This document shows positions 1 through 7,359 of a DNA stretch of 64,000 bases, piece by piece; position 1 is the stretch's first letter; every line of letters starts with the position of its first letter. Origin of the DNA: Mycolicibacterium peregrinum (GTDB lineage: Bacteria > Actinomycetota > Actinomycetes > Mycobacteriales > Mycobacteriaceae). The notes under the pieces are model-generated. The model searched no databases, was not told the origin of the DNA, and worked only from the letters and a program-made list of their open reading frames with translations. Location of the stretch: assembly GCF_002102345.1 (NCBI RefSeq), contig NZ_LQPP01000041.1, forward strand, positions 107,075-171,074. Reading direction: 5' to 3'. Both the position numbers and the translations under genes were made by a program.

Positions 1-1
1 C

Positions 2-367
2 GGCGGTCTGGCAACGGATGTGATCACCTCGCTCGACCATCCGATGAGTGCCGCACGCGAGGGCATCCGCACCGTGGTGCCGGATCCGCCGGGCGGGCTG
101 CTGGGTGTCGACGAGGCGATCCGACGGGCCTTGGGACCCGATGCCCAGCCGGCCGAGCGGCGGCCGGTCAGCGCACTGGCCGATCCGCACCACCTGGCCG
201 ATACCGACCCGGTGTGGGCCGGCGGTGACGCCGCGCGGATCCGCCAACTCACACCCGGCTTCGTGCGGCCTGTGCTCGGCCTGCTGCCCCCGATCCCCGG
301 ACCGGTCGCGGCCGTGGTGCGCTCCGGCCTCGATGTGGCGGCCCGCTTGGTTCCGAGCGGAGCCTGA
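2..367 (+). CDS. C-terminal part of an NAD(P)-binding atypical SDR / epimerase-like protein (partial)
   Basis: The reading frame is open from the left edge of the window, so only the last 121 residues are seen and the start lies outside. A GTG at 20 is unlikely to be the true start because the frame continues upstream. The tail has the pattern of mycobacterial atypical SDR or NmrA-like epimerases, which end in a segment about a basal 'VVPDPP...GVDEAIRRAL' helix followed by a hydrophobic end. No nucleotide-binding motif is visible because that half is missing. It lies 8 bp before the CAAX-type protease gene and could share its transcript. The family call is an inference from the tail alone; a plain 'hypothetical' label would also be defensible. 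Confidence 0.4.
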   Translation, partial: GGLATDVITSLDHPMSAAREGIRTVVPDPPGGLLGVDEAIRRALGPDAQPAERRPVSALADPHHLADTDPVWAGGDAARIRQLTPGFVRPVLGLLPPIPGPVAAVVRSGLDVAARLVPSGA

Positions 368-375
368 CGGCCGGC

Positions 376-1014
376 GTGCCGGGGGTGACGACGGACCAAC
401 CCGCCGGGCTGCTGCGCCGGCGGGTCGTCGTCGGCGTGGTGCTGGTTGCCGGGGCCGTTCTGCTGGCGGTGTCGCTGGGGGTCGAACCGGGTGAGAGTTC
501 CTTCTACTGGCTGACTTTGGGCCTGGCCGGGGTGTGGACTGTGGGTGCGCTGATATCCGGTCCATTGCGCCTGGGCGCCACTCACCGGCCGGTGCTGCTC
601 GGCACGGCGGTGGGTCTGGCCCTCGGTCTGGTTTTCGTGGTCGGCGCGCTGGTGGCCCGTCTGATCCCTGGTCTGCGCGAATATGTCACTGCGGTACTGG
701 AATTCGCGAATCACGGCAGCCTGGTGGTGGTCGTGCTGATCACGCTGATCAACGGGGTGGCCGAGGAATTGTTCTTTCGCGGCGCGTTGTACACCGCGCT
801 GGGTGACCATCGCCCGGAGATCATCTCCACGGTGATCTACGTCGCCGCGGTGATGGCGTCCGGCAACCCGATGCTCGGGTTCGCTGCGATCCTGCTCGGC
901 GCGGTCTGCGCGGTTGAACGCCGAATGACCGGTGGCGTACTGGCGCCCATGCTGACCCACTTCTTTTGGGGCCTGATCATGGTGCTGGTCCTGCCACCGA
1001 TCTTCGGCGTCTAG
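376..1014 (+). CDS. CPBP-family intramembrane glutamic endopeptidase (CAAX protease-like)
   Basis: A 212-residue polytopic membrane protein with about six hydrophobic segments. Motif 1, EELFFRG (EExxxR), sits near residue 135 and a later HFFWG supplies the second catalytic histidine region, as in the Abi/CPBP family (Rce1-like). Family members cleave prenylated proteins in eukaryotes; in bacteria they act in bacteriocin immunity, peptide processing or unknown roles, so the substrate here is unknown. The GTG start at 376 follows the upstream gene by 8 bp. The gene ends converging on the MFS gene, overlapping its stop by 4 bp. Confidence 0.8.
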   Translation: MPGVTTDQPAGLLRRRVVVGVVLVAGAVLLAVSLGVEPGESSFYWLTLGLAGVWTVGALISGPLRLGATHRPVLLGTAVGLALGLVFVVGALVARLIPGLREYVTAVLEFANHGSLVVVVLITLINGVAEELFFRGALYTALGDHRPEIISTVIYVAAVMASGNPMLGFAAILLGAVCAVERRMTGGVLAPMLTHFFWGLIMVLVLPPIFGV

Positions 1015-2291
1015 CGCAGCGGGTGCGCCAGCTCGTCGCGCGGCATCCGTGCCGCGGTCACGGCCACCGCGGCCAGCACGGCGGGCAGCAGGCCGGCCAC
1101 CAGGAAGATCGACTCCATCGAGACCACCTTCGACAACGGGCCGACGATCGCGAACGACAGCGGCATGAAGGCCAGCGACACGAAGAAGTCCAGGCTCGAC
1201 ACCCGGCCCAACATCTCCGTCGGCACCCGGCGCTGCAGCAGCGTTCCCCAGATCACCATGCCCGCACCGTCGGTGACGCCGATACAGAACGTGGCCAACG
1301 CCATCAACGGGAACGACGAAGTGACGCCGACGACCACCAGCGGCACCGAGCCCAGGCCCCACATCAGCATCATCGTGGTCAGGTAGCGCCGCGGCATCCG
1401 GCGTGAGGACACCGTCAACGCCCCCAGTGCGCTGCCGAATCCGAAGAACGCCAGGATGAATCCGTACGCCCGCGCGCCGTCGGCGAACCGGTCCTGGGCG
1501 ATGAACGGCAGCAACACCTCGATCGGCCCGAGGACGACGAGCACGAACATGCTCGCGAACAGCAACGTCGCCAGCAGCCACGGTGTGCGAACCATGAACG
1601 CGAAACCGTCACGCAGATCACGCAATACGTGCGGACGCTCACCATCGTCCGGTGCCGCAACCGAATCCACGGTGGGACGGGTGGCGACCAGCAGGACCAG
1701 GCCGGCACCGAACAACACCGCCACCACGACCGCGCCCAGGGACGGGAAGGTCGCGGCGATCACCATGCCTGCCACCGCAGGCCCCACCGAACGCTGGAAG
1801 ACCGGCCGCACCACGCCCTCGACGCCGTTGGCCGCCAACAGTTGTTCGGGCGGCAGGATGCGGGGCAGCAGCGCGCTGTAGGCCGGGAAGAAGAACGCCG
1901 CGGCGATGCCGAGAATGCCTGCGGCGACGGCCAGATGCCAGATCTTGAGCAGGCCGAGCAGGCCCAGCGTCGCGACGGTCGTGACCGTCACGAGGTTGAC
2001 GGTTTCCACCGCGATGATGATCGTGCGCTGGTTGATCCGGTCGGCGGTGATCCCGCCGACGAGAACGAAGCCCACGAGGCCGACACCCATGCAGGTGGCG
2101 ACCAGCGACAGCGAGGTCGGATTGTTGTCGATCGCGATGACCTGCAACGCCATCACCACCGACCACATGCCTTCGGCGAAGATCGACAACGTGACCGCGG
2201 CGATCAGCAACCGGTACTCGCGGATGCGGAAGGGTGCGAGCACACGCCAGCCACCGGTCTGATCGACCGGTGGATGGATGTCGTGTTGCAT
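1011..2291 (-). CDS. MFS transporter, exporter type
   Basis: A protein of about 426 residues with twelve predicted membrane segments and an MFS_3-like pattern as in enterobactin/drug exporters: a short cytosolic N-terminus, then 'PFRIREYRLL' entering TM1. I choose the ATG at 2291; the frame is open up to 2336, but those 15 extra residues look unlike the family. It lies 75 bp downstream of the crotonase gene on the same strand and may be co-transcribed. The substrate cannot be told from sequence. It converges on the CPBP protease gene with a 4-bp overlap. Confidence 0.75.
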   Translation of the reverse strand: MQHDIHPPVDQTGGWRVLAPFRIREYRLLIAAVTLSIFAEGMWSVVMALQVIAIDNNPTSLSLVATCMGVGLVGFVLVGGITADRINQRTIIIAVETVNLVTVTTVATLGLLGLLKIWHLAVAAGILGIAAAFFFPAYSALLPRILPPEQLLAANGVEGVVRPVFQRSVGPAVAGMVIAATFPSLGAVVVAVLFGAGLVLLVATRPTVDSVAAPDDGERPHVLRDLRDGFAFMVRTPWLLATLLFASMFVLVVLGPIEVLLPFIAQDRFADGARAYGFILAFFGFGSALGALTVSSRRMPRRYLTTMMLMWGLGSVPLVVVGVTSSFPLMALATFCIGVTDGAGMVIWGTLLQRRVPTEMLGRVSSLDFFVSLAFMPLSFAIVGPLSKVVSMESIFLVAGLLPAVLAAVAVTAARMPRDELAHPLR

Positions 2292-2366
2292 GCTCACAAC
2301 ATTTGATGGTGCCCACCCGGAGTGGGTTGAGTCCAACGATTTTCGCCGCGTGAGCCCGGCCGGCGC

Positions 2367-3170
2367 TTACTGCTGGGTGAACTCCGGGCGCCGGTTCTGC
2401 TGGAAGGCCTTGGTGCCCTCGCGGAAGTCGTCGGATACCAGCAGCTGCAGCTGGCCCTTGCGCTCGCGGGCGAACGCGCCCTCGAGCTCGGTGAGCGTGG
2501 CCGCGTTGACGGCCTGCTTGGTCTCGCGCAGGGCCACCGCCGGACCCGAGCGCAGCTTGGCGACGATCTTGTCCACCGCGGCGTCGAACTCGTCGGCCGG
2601 GTACACGGCGCTGATCAGACCCCAGTCGAAGGCGTCGGAAGCGGTGAGGCGGTCGGCCAGCAGTGCCAGCCGCATGGCCCGGATCCGGCCGATGTTCGCG
2701 GCGACCAGAGCAGATGCACCGCCGTCGGGCATCAACCCGATCTTGGTGAAGGCGAGCAGGAAGAAGGCCGACTCCGAGGCCAGCACGACGTCGCATGCCA
2801 GTGCCAGCGACACCCCGACGCCGGCGGCCGGCCCCTGTACCGCCGCCACGACCGGCTTGGGCAGCGCCACGATGGAGGCTACGGCGCGGTTGGCGGCGTC
2901 CAGCACGCCTTCGGCGTCGTGGCTCTTGGCGTTCTGGTCTTCCTCACTGATGCCGGCGCCGGAGCTGAACCCGCGACCCGCGCCGCCGAGGCGAACTACG
3001 CGGACGTCGGGGTCGGTGGCGGCCAGATCCATGGCATCGGCGATCGCGACAAGCATGTCCTGGGTCAGGGAGTTGAGGCTGTCGGGCCGGTTGAGGGTCA
3101 CCGACAGAACGCCGCCCTCAAGGGACACGGATACGTCTTTGACTTCGGGGTAAGCGTGGGTCGCGGTCAT
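2367..3170 (-). CDS. Enoyl-CoA hydratase/isomerase (crotonase family), EchA10/EchA11-like
   Basis: 267 residues, the usual length for the family. The oxyanion-hole segment is GRGFSSGAGI (about residues 68-77) and the second active-site segment reads IGLMPDGGAS, with Asp where classic hydratases have the catalytic Glu. This PDGG form is typical of PaaG/isomerase-like crotonases, so isomerase or another acyl-CoA chemistry is as likely as hydration. The gene is divergent from mcr with 135 bp between starts; the same pairing (echA10/11 next to mcr) occurs in M. tuberculosis. Acts on CoA thioesters in the cytosol; the exact substrate is unknown. Confidence 0.8.
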   Translation of the reverse strand: MTATHAYPEVKDVSVSLEGGVLSVTLNRPDSLNSLTQDMLVAIADAMDLAATDPDVRVVRLGGAGRGFSSGAGISEEDQNAKSHDAEGVLDAANRAVASIVALPKPVVAAVQGPAAGVGVSLALACDVVLASESAFFLLAFTKIGLMPDGGASALVAANIGRIRAMRLALLADRLTASDAFDWGLISAVYPADEFDAAVDKIVAKLRSGPAVALRETKQAVNAATLTELEGAFARERKGQLQLLVSDDFREGTKAFQQNRRPEFTQQ

Positions 3171-3305
3171 CTGTGCACCTTAGGTCTGGCGGGCCTGTGG
3201 CCCGCTCCGGGCGGGGGCGGCTATGGCCATACCGGGTCGAGAAGGTTATACAAGTAAGCTATGTCACCGGTCAACCGAGACCGACACGCGAAGGGGCGAA
3301 AAAGG

Positions 3306-4391
3306 ATGGCTGGACCACTGCAAGGTTTGCGCGTTGTGGAGTTGGCGGGCATCGGTCCCGGCCCGCACGCGGCGATGATCCTCGGCGATCTGGGTGCCGA
3401 CGTGGTGCGCATCGAGCGGCCGGGCAAGGGCACCGGTACGCCCAGCGCCGACACCATGCTGCGCAACCGCCGTTCGGTGGCCGCGGACATGAAGAGCGAC
3501 GAGGGCCGCGCGCTGGTGCTCAAGCTGATCGAGAAGGCCGATGTCTTGATCGAGGGCTTCCGTCCGGGCGTCACCGAGCGGTTGGGGCTGGGGCCCGAGG
3601 ACTGCGCCAAGGTCAACGAACGGCTGATCTATGCCCGGATGACGGGCTGGGGCCAGGAAGGCCCGCGGGCCCTGCAGGCCGGCCACGACATCAACTACAT
3701 CTCGCTGAACGGCCTGCTGCACGCCGTCGGTCGCAAGGGCGAGCGTCCGGTGCCGCCGCTGAACCTCGCCGGTGACTTCGGCGGCGGGTCGATGTTCCTG
3801 CTCGTCGGCATCCTCTCGGCACTGTTCGAGCGGCAGCACTCGGGCAAGGGGCAGGTGATCGATGCCGCGATGATCGACGGGTCCAGTGTGCTGATGCAGA
3901 TGATGTGGAGCTTCCGCAGCCAAGGCCTGTGGTCCGACGAGCGTGGCACCAACATGCTCGACACCGGTGCTCCGTACTACGACACCTACGAGACCTCCGA
4001 CGGCCGCTACATGTCGATCGGGGCGATCGAGCCGCAGTTCTACGCCGAGCTGCTCAAGGGCCTGGGTCTGGATGACGCCGATCTTCCGGACCAGAACGAC
4101 ATGTCGCGCTGGCCCGAGCTGCGCGAGGCGTTCACCAAGGCATTCGCCGCGCAAGACCGGGATCACTGGGCCAAGGTTTTCGCCGGTACCGACGCGTGTG
4201 CGGCTCCGGTGCTGTCCTTCGCCGAGGTGCTCACCGAACCGCACATCGCCGAGCGCAACACGTTCTTCGACGAAGGCGGCAACCTGCAGCCGATGCCGGC
4301 GCCGCGGTTCTCCCGCAGCGTCCCGGCGGTGCCGACGCCGCCGGGCCCGCGCGGGGCGGACACGGAAGCTGTTCTGCGGGACTGGGTTTAG
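3306..4391 (+). CDS. mcr: Alpha-methylacyl-CoA racemase
   Basis: A class III CoA-transferase-fold racemase that interconverts 2R- and 2S-methylacyl-CoA, needed before beta-oxidation of branched chains and sterol side chains. The ATG at 3306 gives 361 residues starting MAGPLQGLRVVEL, matching the 360-residue M. tuberculosis enzyme; the frame is open upstream to 3261 but that extension has no family support. The catalytic pair is visible: His127 in AGHDINYI and Asp157 in LAGDFGGG, one residue offset from His126/Asp156 of the characterised enzyme. It is followed 65 bp later by an SDR gene, an arrangement consistent with a small acyl-CoA metabolism cluster. Confidence 0.92.
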   Translation: MAGPLQGLRVVELAGIGPGPHAAMILGDLGADVVRIERPGKGTGTPSADTMLRNRRSVAADMKSDEGRALVLKLIEKADVLIEGFRPGVTERLGLGPEDCAKVNERLIYARMTGWGQEGPRALQAGHDINYISLNGLLHAVGRKGERPVPPLNLAGDFGGGSMFLLVGILSALFERQHSGKGQVIDAAMIDGSSVLMQMMWSFRSQGLWSDERGTNMLDTGAPYYDTYETSDGRYMSIGAIEPQFYAELLKGLGLDDADLPDQNDMSRWPELREAFTKAFAAQDRDHWAKVFAGTDACAAPVLSFAEVLTEPHIAERNTFFDEGGNLQPMPAPRFSRSVPAVPTPPGPRGADTEAVLRDWV

Positions 4392-4456
4392 TCCAACCAC
4401 TGTTTGGTTCGACCATAGGGGTCGGTGGGAACGCCGGCCGGAAAGGAATGCGGTAC

Positions 4457-5212
4457 ATGGAGATCAAGGACGCGGTAGCCGTCGTCACCGGCGGTGCCTC
4501 CGGCCTCGGATTGGCCACCACCAAGCGCCTGCTGGATGCGGGTGCCCAGGTGGTCGTGATCGACCTCAAGGGTGAAGAGGTCGTGGCCGAACTGGGTGAT
4601 CGGGCCAAGTTCGTCGCCACCGACGTCACCGACGAGGCGGGCGTGACCGAGGCGCTCGATGTCGCGGAATCGCTTGGCCCGGTGCGGATCAACGTCAACT
4701 GCGCGGGCATCGGCAACGCGATCAAGACCCTGAGCAAGAATGGTGCGTTCCCGCTCGACGGCTTCCGCAAGGTGGTCGAGGTCAACCTGATCGGCACGTT
4801 CAACGTGATCCGGCTCAGCGCTGAGCGCATCGCGAAGACCGAGCCGCTGAAGAACGAGGAGCGCGGCGTCATCATCAACACCGCCTCGGTGGCGGCGTTC
4901 GACGGTCAGATCGGGCAGGCCGCCTACTCGGCGTCCAAGGGCGGCGTGGTCGGCATGACCCTGCCCATCGCGCGTGACCTCTCGCGTGAGCTGATCCGCG
5001 TGTGCACCATCGCGCCGGGCCTGTTCAAGACCCCGCTGCTGGGTTCGCTGCCCGAGGAGGCGCAGAAGTCGCTCGGCCAGCAGGTGCCGCACCCGGCCCG
5101 GCTGGGTGATCCCGACGAGTACGGCGCCCTGGCCGTGCACATCATCGAGAACCCGATGCTCAACGGCGAGGTGATCCGCCTCGACGGCGCCATCCGTATG
5201 GCTCCCCGGTAG
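4457..5212 (+). CDS. SDR-family 3-hydroxyacyl-CoA dehydrogenase-like oxidoreductase (Rv1144-like)
   Basis: A 251-residue classical short-chain dehydrogenase. The Rossmann motif TGGASGLG is at residues 11-18, the NCAG motif follows in the central sheet, and a YSASK catalytic motif lies in the second half. The pattern resembles type II 3-hydroxyacyl-CoA dehydrogenases (HSD17B10-like). I choose the ATG at 4457 because a GGAAAGG ribosome site lies about 10 bases upstream; an in-frame ATG at 4448 overlaps that site, and a longer open frame to 4196 runs into mcr. It sits between mcr and the nitronate monooxygenase gene, 21 bp from the latter, so probably one operon. Confidence 0.85.
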   Translation: MEIKDAVAVVTGGASGLGLATTKRLLDAGAQVVVIDLKGEEVVAELGDRAKFVATDVTDEAGVTEALDVAESLGPVRINVNCAGIGNAIKTLSKNGAFPLDGFRKVVEVNLIGTFNVIRLSAERIAKTEPLKNEERGVIINTASVAAFDGQIGQAAYSASKGGVVGMTLPIARDLSRELIRVCTIAPGLFKTPLLGSLPEEAQKSLGQQVPHPARLGDPDEYGALAVHIIENPMLNGEVIRLDGAIRMAPR

Positions 5213-5233
5213 TCCGGCAGACAAGGAATTCAC

Positions 5234-6247
5234 ATGGCATTGAAGACGAAGTTCACCGAGACGTTCGGGGTCGAGCACCCCATCGTGCAGGGTGGCATGC
5301 AGTGGGTCGGCCGCGCCGAACTCGTTGCGGCCGTGGCCAATGCGGGTGCGTTGGGTTTCATCACCGCGCTCACGCAGCCCACCCCGGCCGATCTGGCCAA
5401 GGAGATCGAGCGGTGTCGTGAGCTCACCGACAAGCCGTTCGGTGTGAACCTGACCATCCTGCCGACCATCAACCCGCCGCCATACGACGAGTACCGCCAG
5501 GTGATCGTCGACTCCGGCATCAAGATCGTCGAGACCGCGGGCTCCAACCCGGCGCCGCACCTGCCGATGTTCCACGACAACGGCATCAAGGTGCTGCACA
5601 AGTGCACCTCGGTGCGCCACGCGGTCAAGGCGCAGAGCTTGGGCGTGGACGGCATCAGCATCGACGGGTTCGAGTGCGCCGGTCATCCCGGCGAGGACGA
5701 CATCCCGGGCCTGGTGCTCATCCCGGCCGCGTCGGCCAAGATCGACATCCCGATGATCGCCTCGGGCGGTTTCGCCGATGCGCGTGGTCTGGTGGCCGCA
5801 CTGGCGCTGGGTGCCGACGGCATCAACATGGGTTCGCGGTTCATGTGCACCGAGGAATCGGCGATTCATCAGAAGGTCAAGGAAGCGATCGTGGCGGGCA
5901 CCGAGCTCGACACCGAGCTGATCTTCCGCAGCCTGGGCAACACGGCGCGGGTGGCGAGCAACACGGTCTCGCGTGAGGTGGTGCAGATCCTCAAAGACGG
6001 CGGTCAGTTCGAGGACGTCAAGGATCTGGTGGCCGGCAAACGCGGCGTGAAGGTCTACGAGATCGGTGATCTCGACGCAGGCATCTGGTCGGTCGGAACC
6101 TCGATGGGCCTGATCAACGACATCCCCACCTGCGGCGAACTCGTCTCGCGGATGGTGTCGGAGGCCGAGGAGCTGATCAGTGGGCGCCTGGCGAACATGA
6201 TCGGCGCGGACGAAGCCGAGCCGGAGAAAGAAGCAGTCCTCGCCTGA
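5234..6247 (+). CDS. Nitronate monooxygenase (2-nitropropane dioxygenase family)
   Basis: A 337-residue FMN-binding TIM-barrel protein that oxidises alkyl nitronates. Family features visible are the N-terminal PIVQGGMQWVG, the FGVNLT strand, the GFECAGHPG phosphate/active-site loop and IASGGFADARG plus GADGINMGSRF for FMN phosphate binding. A ribosome site AAGGAATTCAC directly precedes the ATG. It is 21 bp after the SDR gene, so it is likely the last gene of the mcr-SDR-NMO transcript, which ends at the strong hairpin at 6288-6313. Physiological role in mycobacteria is not established; protection from propionate-3-nitronate-type toxins is a family-based guess. Confidence 0.85.
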   Translation: MALKTKFTETFGVEHPIVQGGMQWVGRAELVAAVANAGALGFITALTQPTPADLAKEIERCRELTDKPFGVNLTILPTINPPPYDEYRQVIVDSGIKIVETAGSNPAPHLPMFHDNGIKVLHKCTSVRHAVKAQSLGVDGISIDGFECAGHPGEDDIPGLVLIPAASAKIDIPMIASGGFADARGLVAALALGADGINMGSRFMCTEESAIHQKVKEAIVAGTELDTELIFRSLGNTARVASNTVSREVVQILKDGGQFEDVKDLVAGKRGVKVYEIGDLDAGIWSVGTSMGLINDIPTCGELVSRMVSEAEELISGRLANMIGADEAEPEKEAVLA

Positions 6248-6287
6248 GACGAGGACTGCGGCCCGTAACGGGCAAACTCAACATGGG

Positions 6288-6313
6288 AAACGCGCGCCGT
6301 GAGGCGCGCGTTT
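6288..6313. terminator. Perfect 11-bp stem terminator, bidirectional
   Basis: AAACGCGCGCC and its exact reverse complement GGCGCGCGTTT are separated by a 4-base GTGA loop, followed by TTTTC on the plus strand and preceded by AAA, so it can work in both directions. It lies 40 bp after the nitronate monooxygenase stop and 3 bp after the stop of the small minus-strand gene at 6316-6447. Confidence 0.85.
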
Positions 6314-6315
6314 TC

Positions 6316-6447
6316 TCATACTGCGGTAGGCAGCTCTTGGTAGTCGTCAAACTGCTCCGAGGTGTCGCCCTCGACGAGGAAATCGCCGTGGTAGAGGGCC
6401 TCGAAGTCGACCTTGATGACATCTGCACTGGTGTCGTCGATCCACAT
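6316..6447 (-). CDS. Small acidic hypothetical protein (43 aa)
   Basis: An ATG at 6447 opens 43 residues beginning MWIDDTSADVIKVDFEALYH and ending ELPTAV; an in-frame GTG at 6468 would add seven residues. The composition (acidic, two Trp/Tyr-rich patches, no low-complexity) looks like a folded small protein and not a random frame, and its stop lies exactly at the shoulder of the bidirectional terminator. No clear ribosome site was found for either start. I do not recognise a family. The coding call rests on amino-acid character and the terminator placement. Confidence 0.5.
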   Translation of the reverse strand: MWIDDTSADVIKVDFEALYHGDFLVEGDTSEQFDDYQELPTAV

Positions 6448-6667
6448 GACACTGAGCGTATGGGTCACTATTAAGGAATCTTTGAGTCACGGTTCGGAAA
6501 ATGGTGGCAATCCTACTTTTGGGTAGGTTTCTGGCGAGTAGCCCCGATGCGCGGGGCGTGGGCGCGTGGCGGCTGCGCCGATTTCCACCCCAGGGTCGCT
6601 CTAGCAGGCTGGGCGCAGCCGTGGCGTGGAAATCCGCAAAGGCCGGCGATCACGGGCGAAAATATGG

Positions 6668-7204
6668 TCAGGCACCCGGCTTGGTGAAGTGGATCGGATT
6701 GCTGGGGTTCAGCGCGATCCAGGTCACCACGGCGACGACGACCCCGATCACCACGAGACCCACCGACGACCGGGCCGACACCCGGGAGCGGCCGAACACC
6801 CGGTGATCGACCGAGAACGCGCCGGCGCCGGTGAACAGCAGCGCTACGGCGGCGAATGCGGCCAGGAACGGAACGTTGAACGGCTGGGACCAGAAGGCGT
6901 CGGCCGAGACGTTCACGGCCCAGGCGTCGACCATCGCACCGATCACCGCGCAGGCGGCCAACGGGGTGAGGATGCCCAGGAGCAGGCCGATGCCGCCGAG
7001 GGTTTCGGCCGCCGTGACCATGAACGCGCCGAAGGCGGGTAACCGCCAACCGGTGGATTCCATGAATTCGACGGCGGTGCCGAAGTCGAATGCCTTGATC
7101 AGGCCGGCCTGCAGCATGGTCGCGCCGGTGGCGATGCGAAGGACGAGCAATCCGGTGTCGGTCATGCCGGTAGTCGTGGTTCCGGGGTCGCTGGTGATCG
7201 TCAT
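6668..7204 (-). CDS. DoxX-family membrane protein
   Basis: 178 residues with four to five membrane segments and the DoxX pattern: LLVLRIATGATMLQAGLIKAF in TM1, a GGIGLLLGILTPLAA segment in TM3, and a C-terminal hydrophobic helix. DoxX proteins are small inner-membrane proteins; in mycobacteria a DoxX protein forms a membrane oxidoreductase complex with SodA and SseA, but a role for this copy is not known. The ATG at 7204 has a TAAGG ribosome site. It is divergent from mmpL13 with 155 bp between starts. The 220 bp downstream, toward 6448, hold no gene that I can support. Confidence 0.75.
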   Translation of the reverse strand: MTITSDPGTTTTGMTDTGLLVLRIATGATMLQAGLIKAFDFGTAVEFMESTGWRLPAFGAFMVTAAETLGGIGLLLGILTPLAACAVIGAMVDAWAVNVSADAFWSQPFNVPFLAAFAAVALLFTGAGAFSVDHRVFGRSRVSARSSVGLVVIGVVVAVVTWIALNPSNPIHFTKPGA

Positions 7205-7297
7205 GCCTTATTAGACGCACGGAGCCCGCCGAATTCATCGAGTACGGGGGAGTTGAACTCTTCGATGCCGGTAGCCGTATGTAGAGCGAGGCCCACG

Positions 7298-7327
7298 TTG
7301 ACGCTGGAAACTTACCGTTGTTAACTT
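7298..7327 (+). promoter_or_regulatory. Candidate promoter of mmpL13
   Basis: A -35-like TTGACG (7298-7303) and a -10-like TAACTT (7322-7327) are separated by 18 bp, placing a start near 7334 and about 26 bases before the GTG with its GGGGGAAGG ribosome site. The -10 lies inside the palindrome at 7313-7337. Inferred from pattern only. Confidence 0.5.
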
Positions 7328-7337
7328 AACAGCGGTA
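7313..7337. promoter_or_regulatory. 25-bp palindrome, candidate TetR operator
   Basis: The half-site TACCGTTGTTAA (7313-7324) is repeated in inverted orientation as TTAACAGCGGTA (7326-7337) around one central base, with a single mismatch in 12 pairs. Size and symmetry fit a TetR-family site. It covers the candidate -10 element of mmpL13, and the gene right after mmpL13 encodes a TetR protein, so autoregulated repression is the likely logic (inference). Confidence 0.65.
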
Positions 7338-7359
7338 TTCATCGGGGGAAGGACACGCA

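Noticed and set aside
3264..4400. 378-codon minus-strand open frame opposite mcr
   Set aside because: mcr has its catalytic His127/Asp157 and family length; the antisense product resembles nothing.
4388..5869. 493-codon minus-strand open frame across the SDR and nitronate monooxygenase genes
   Set aside because: Spans two well-supported plus-strand genes and their intergenic ribosome site; composition is antisense-like.
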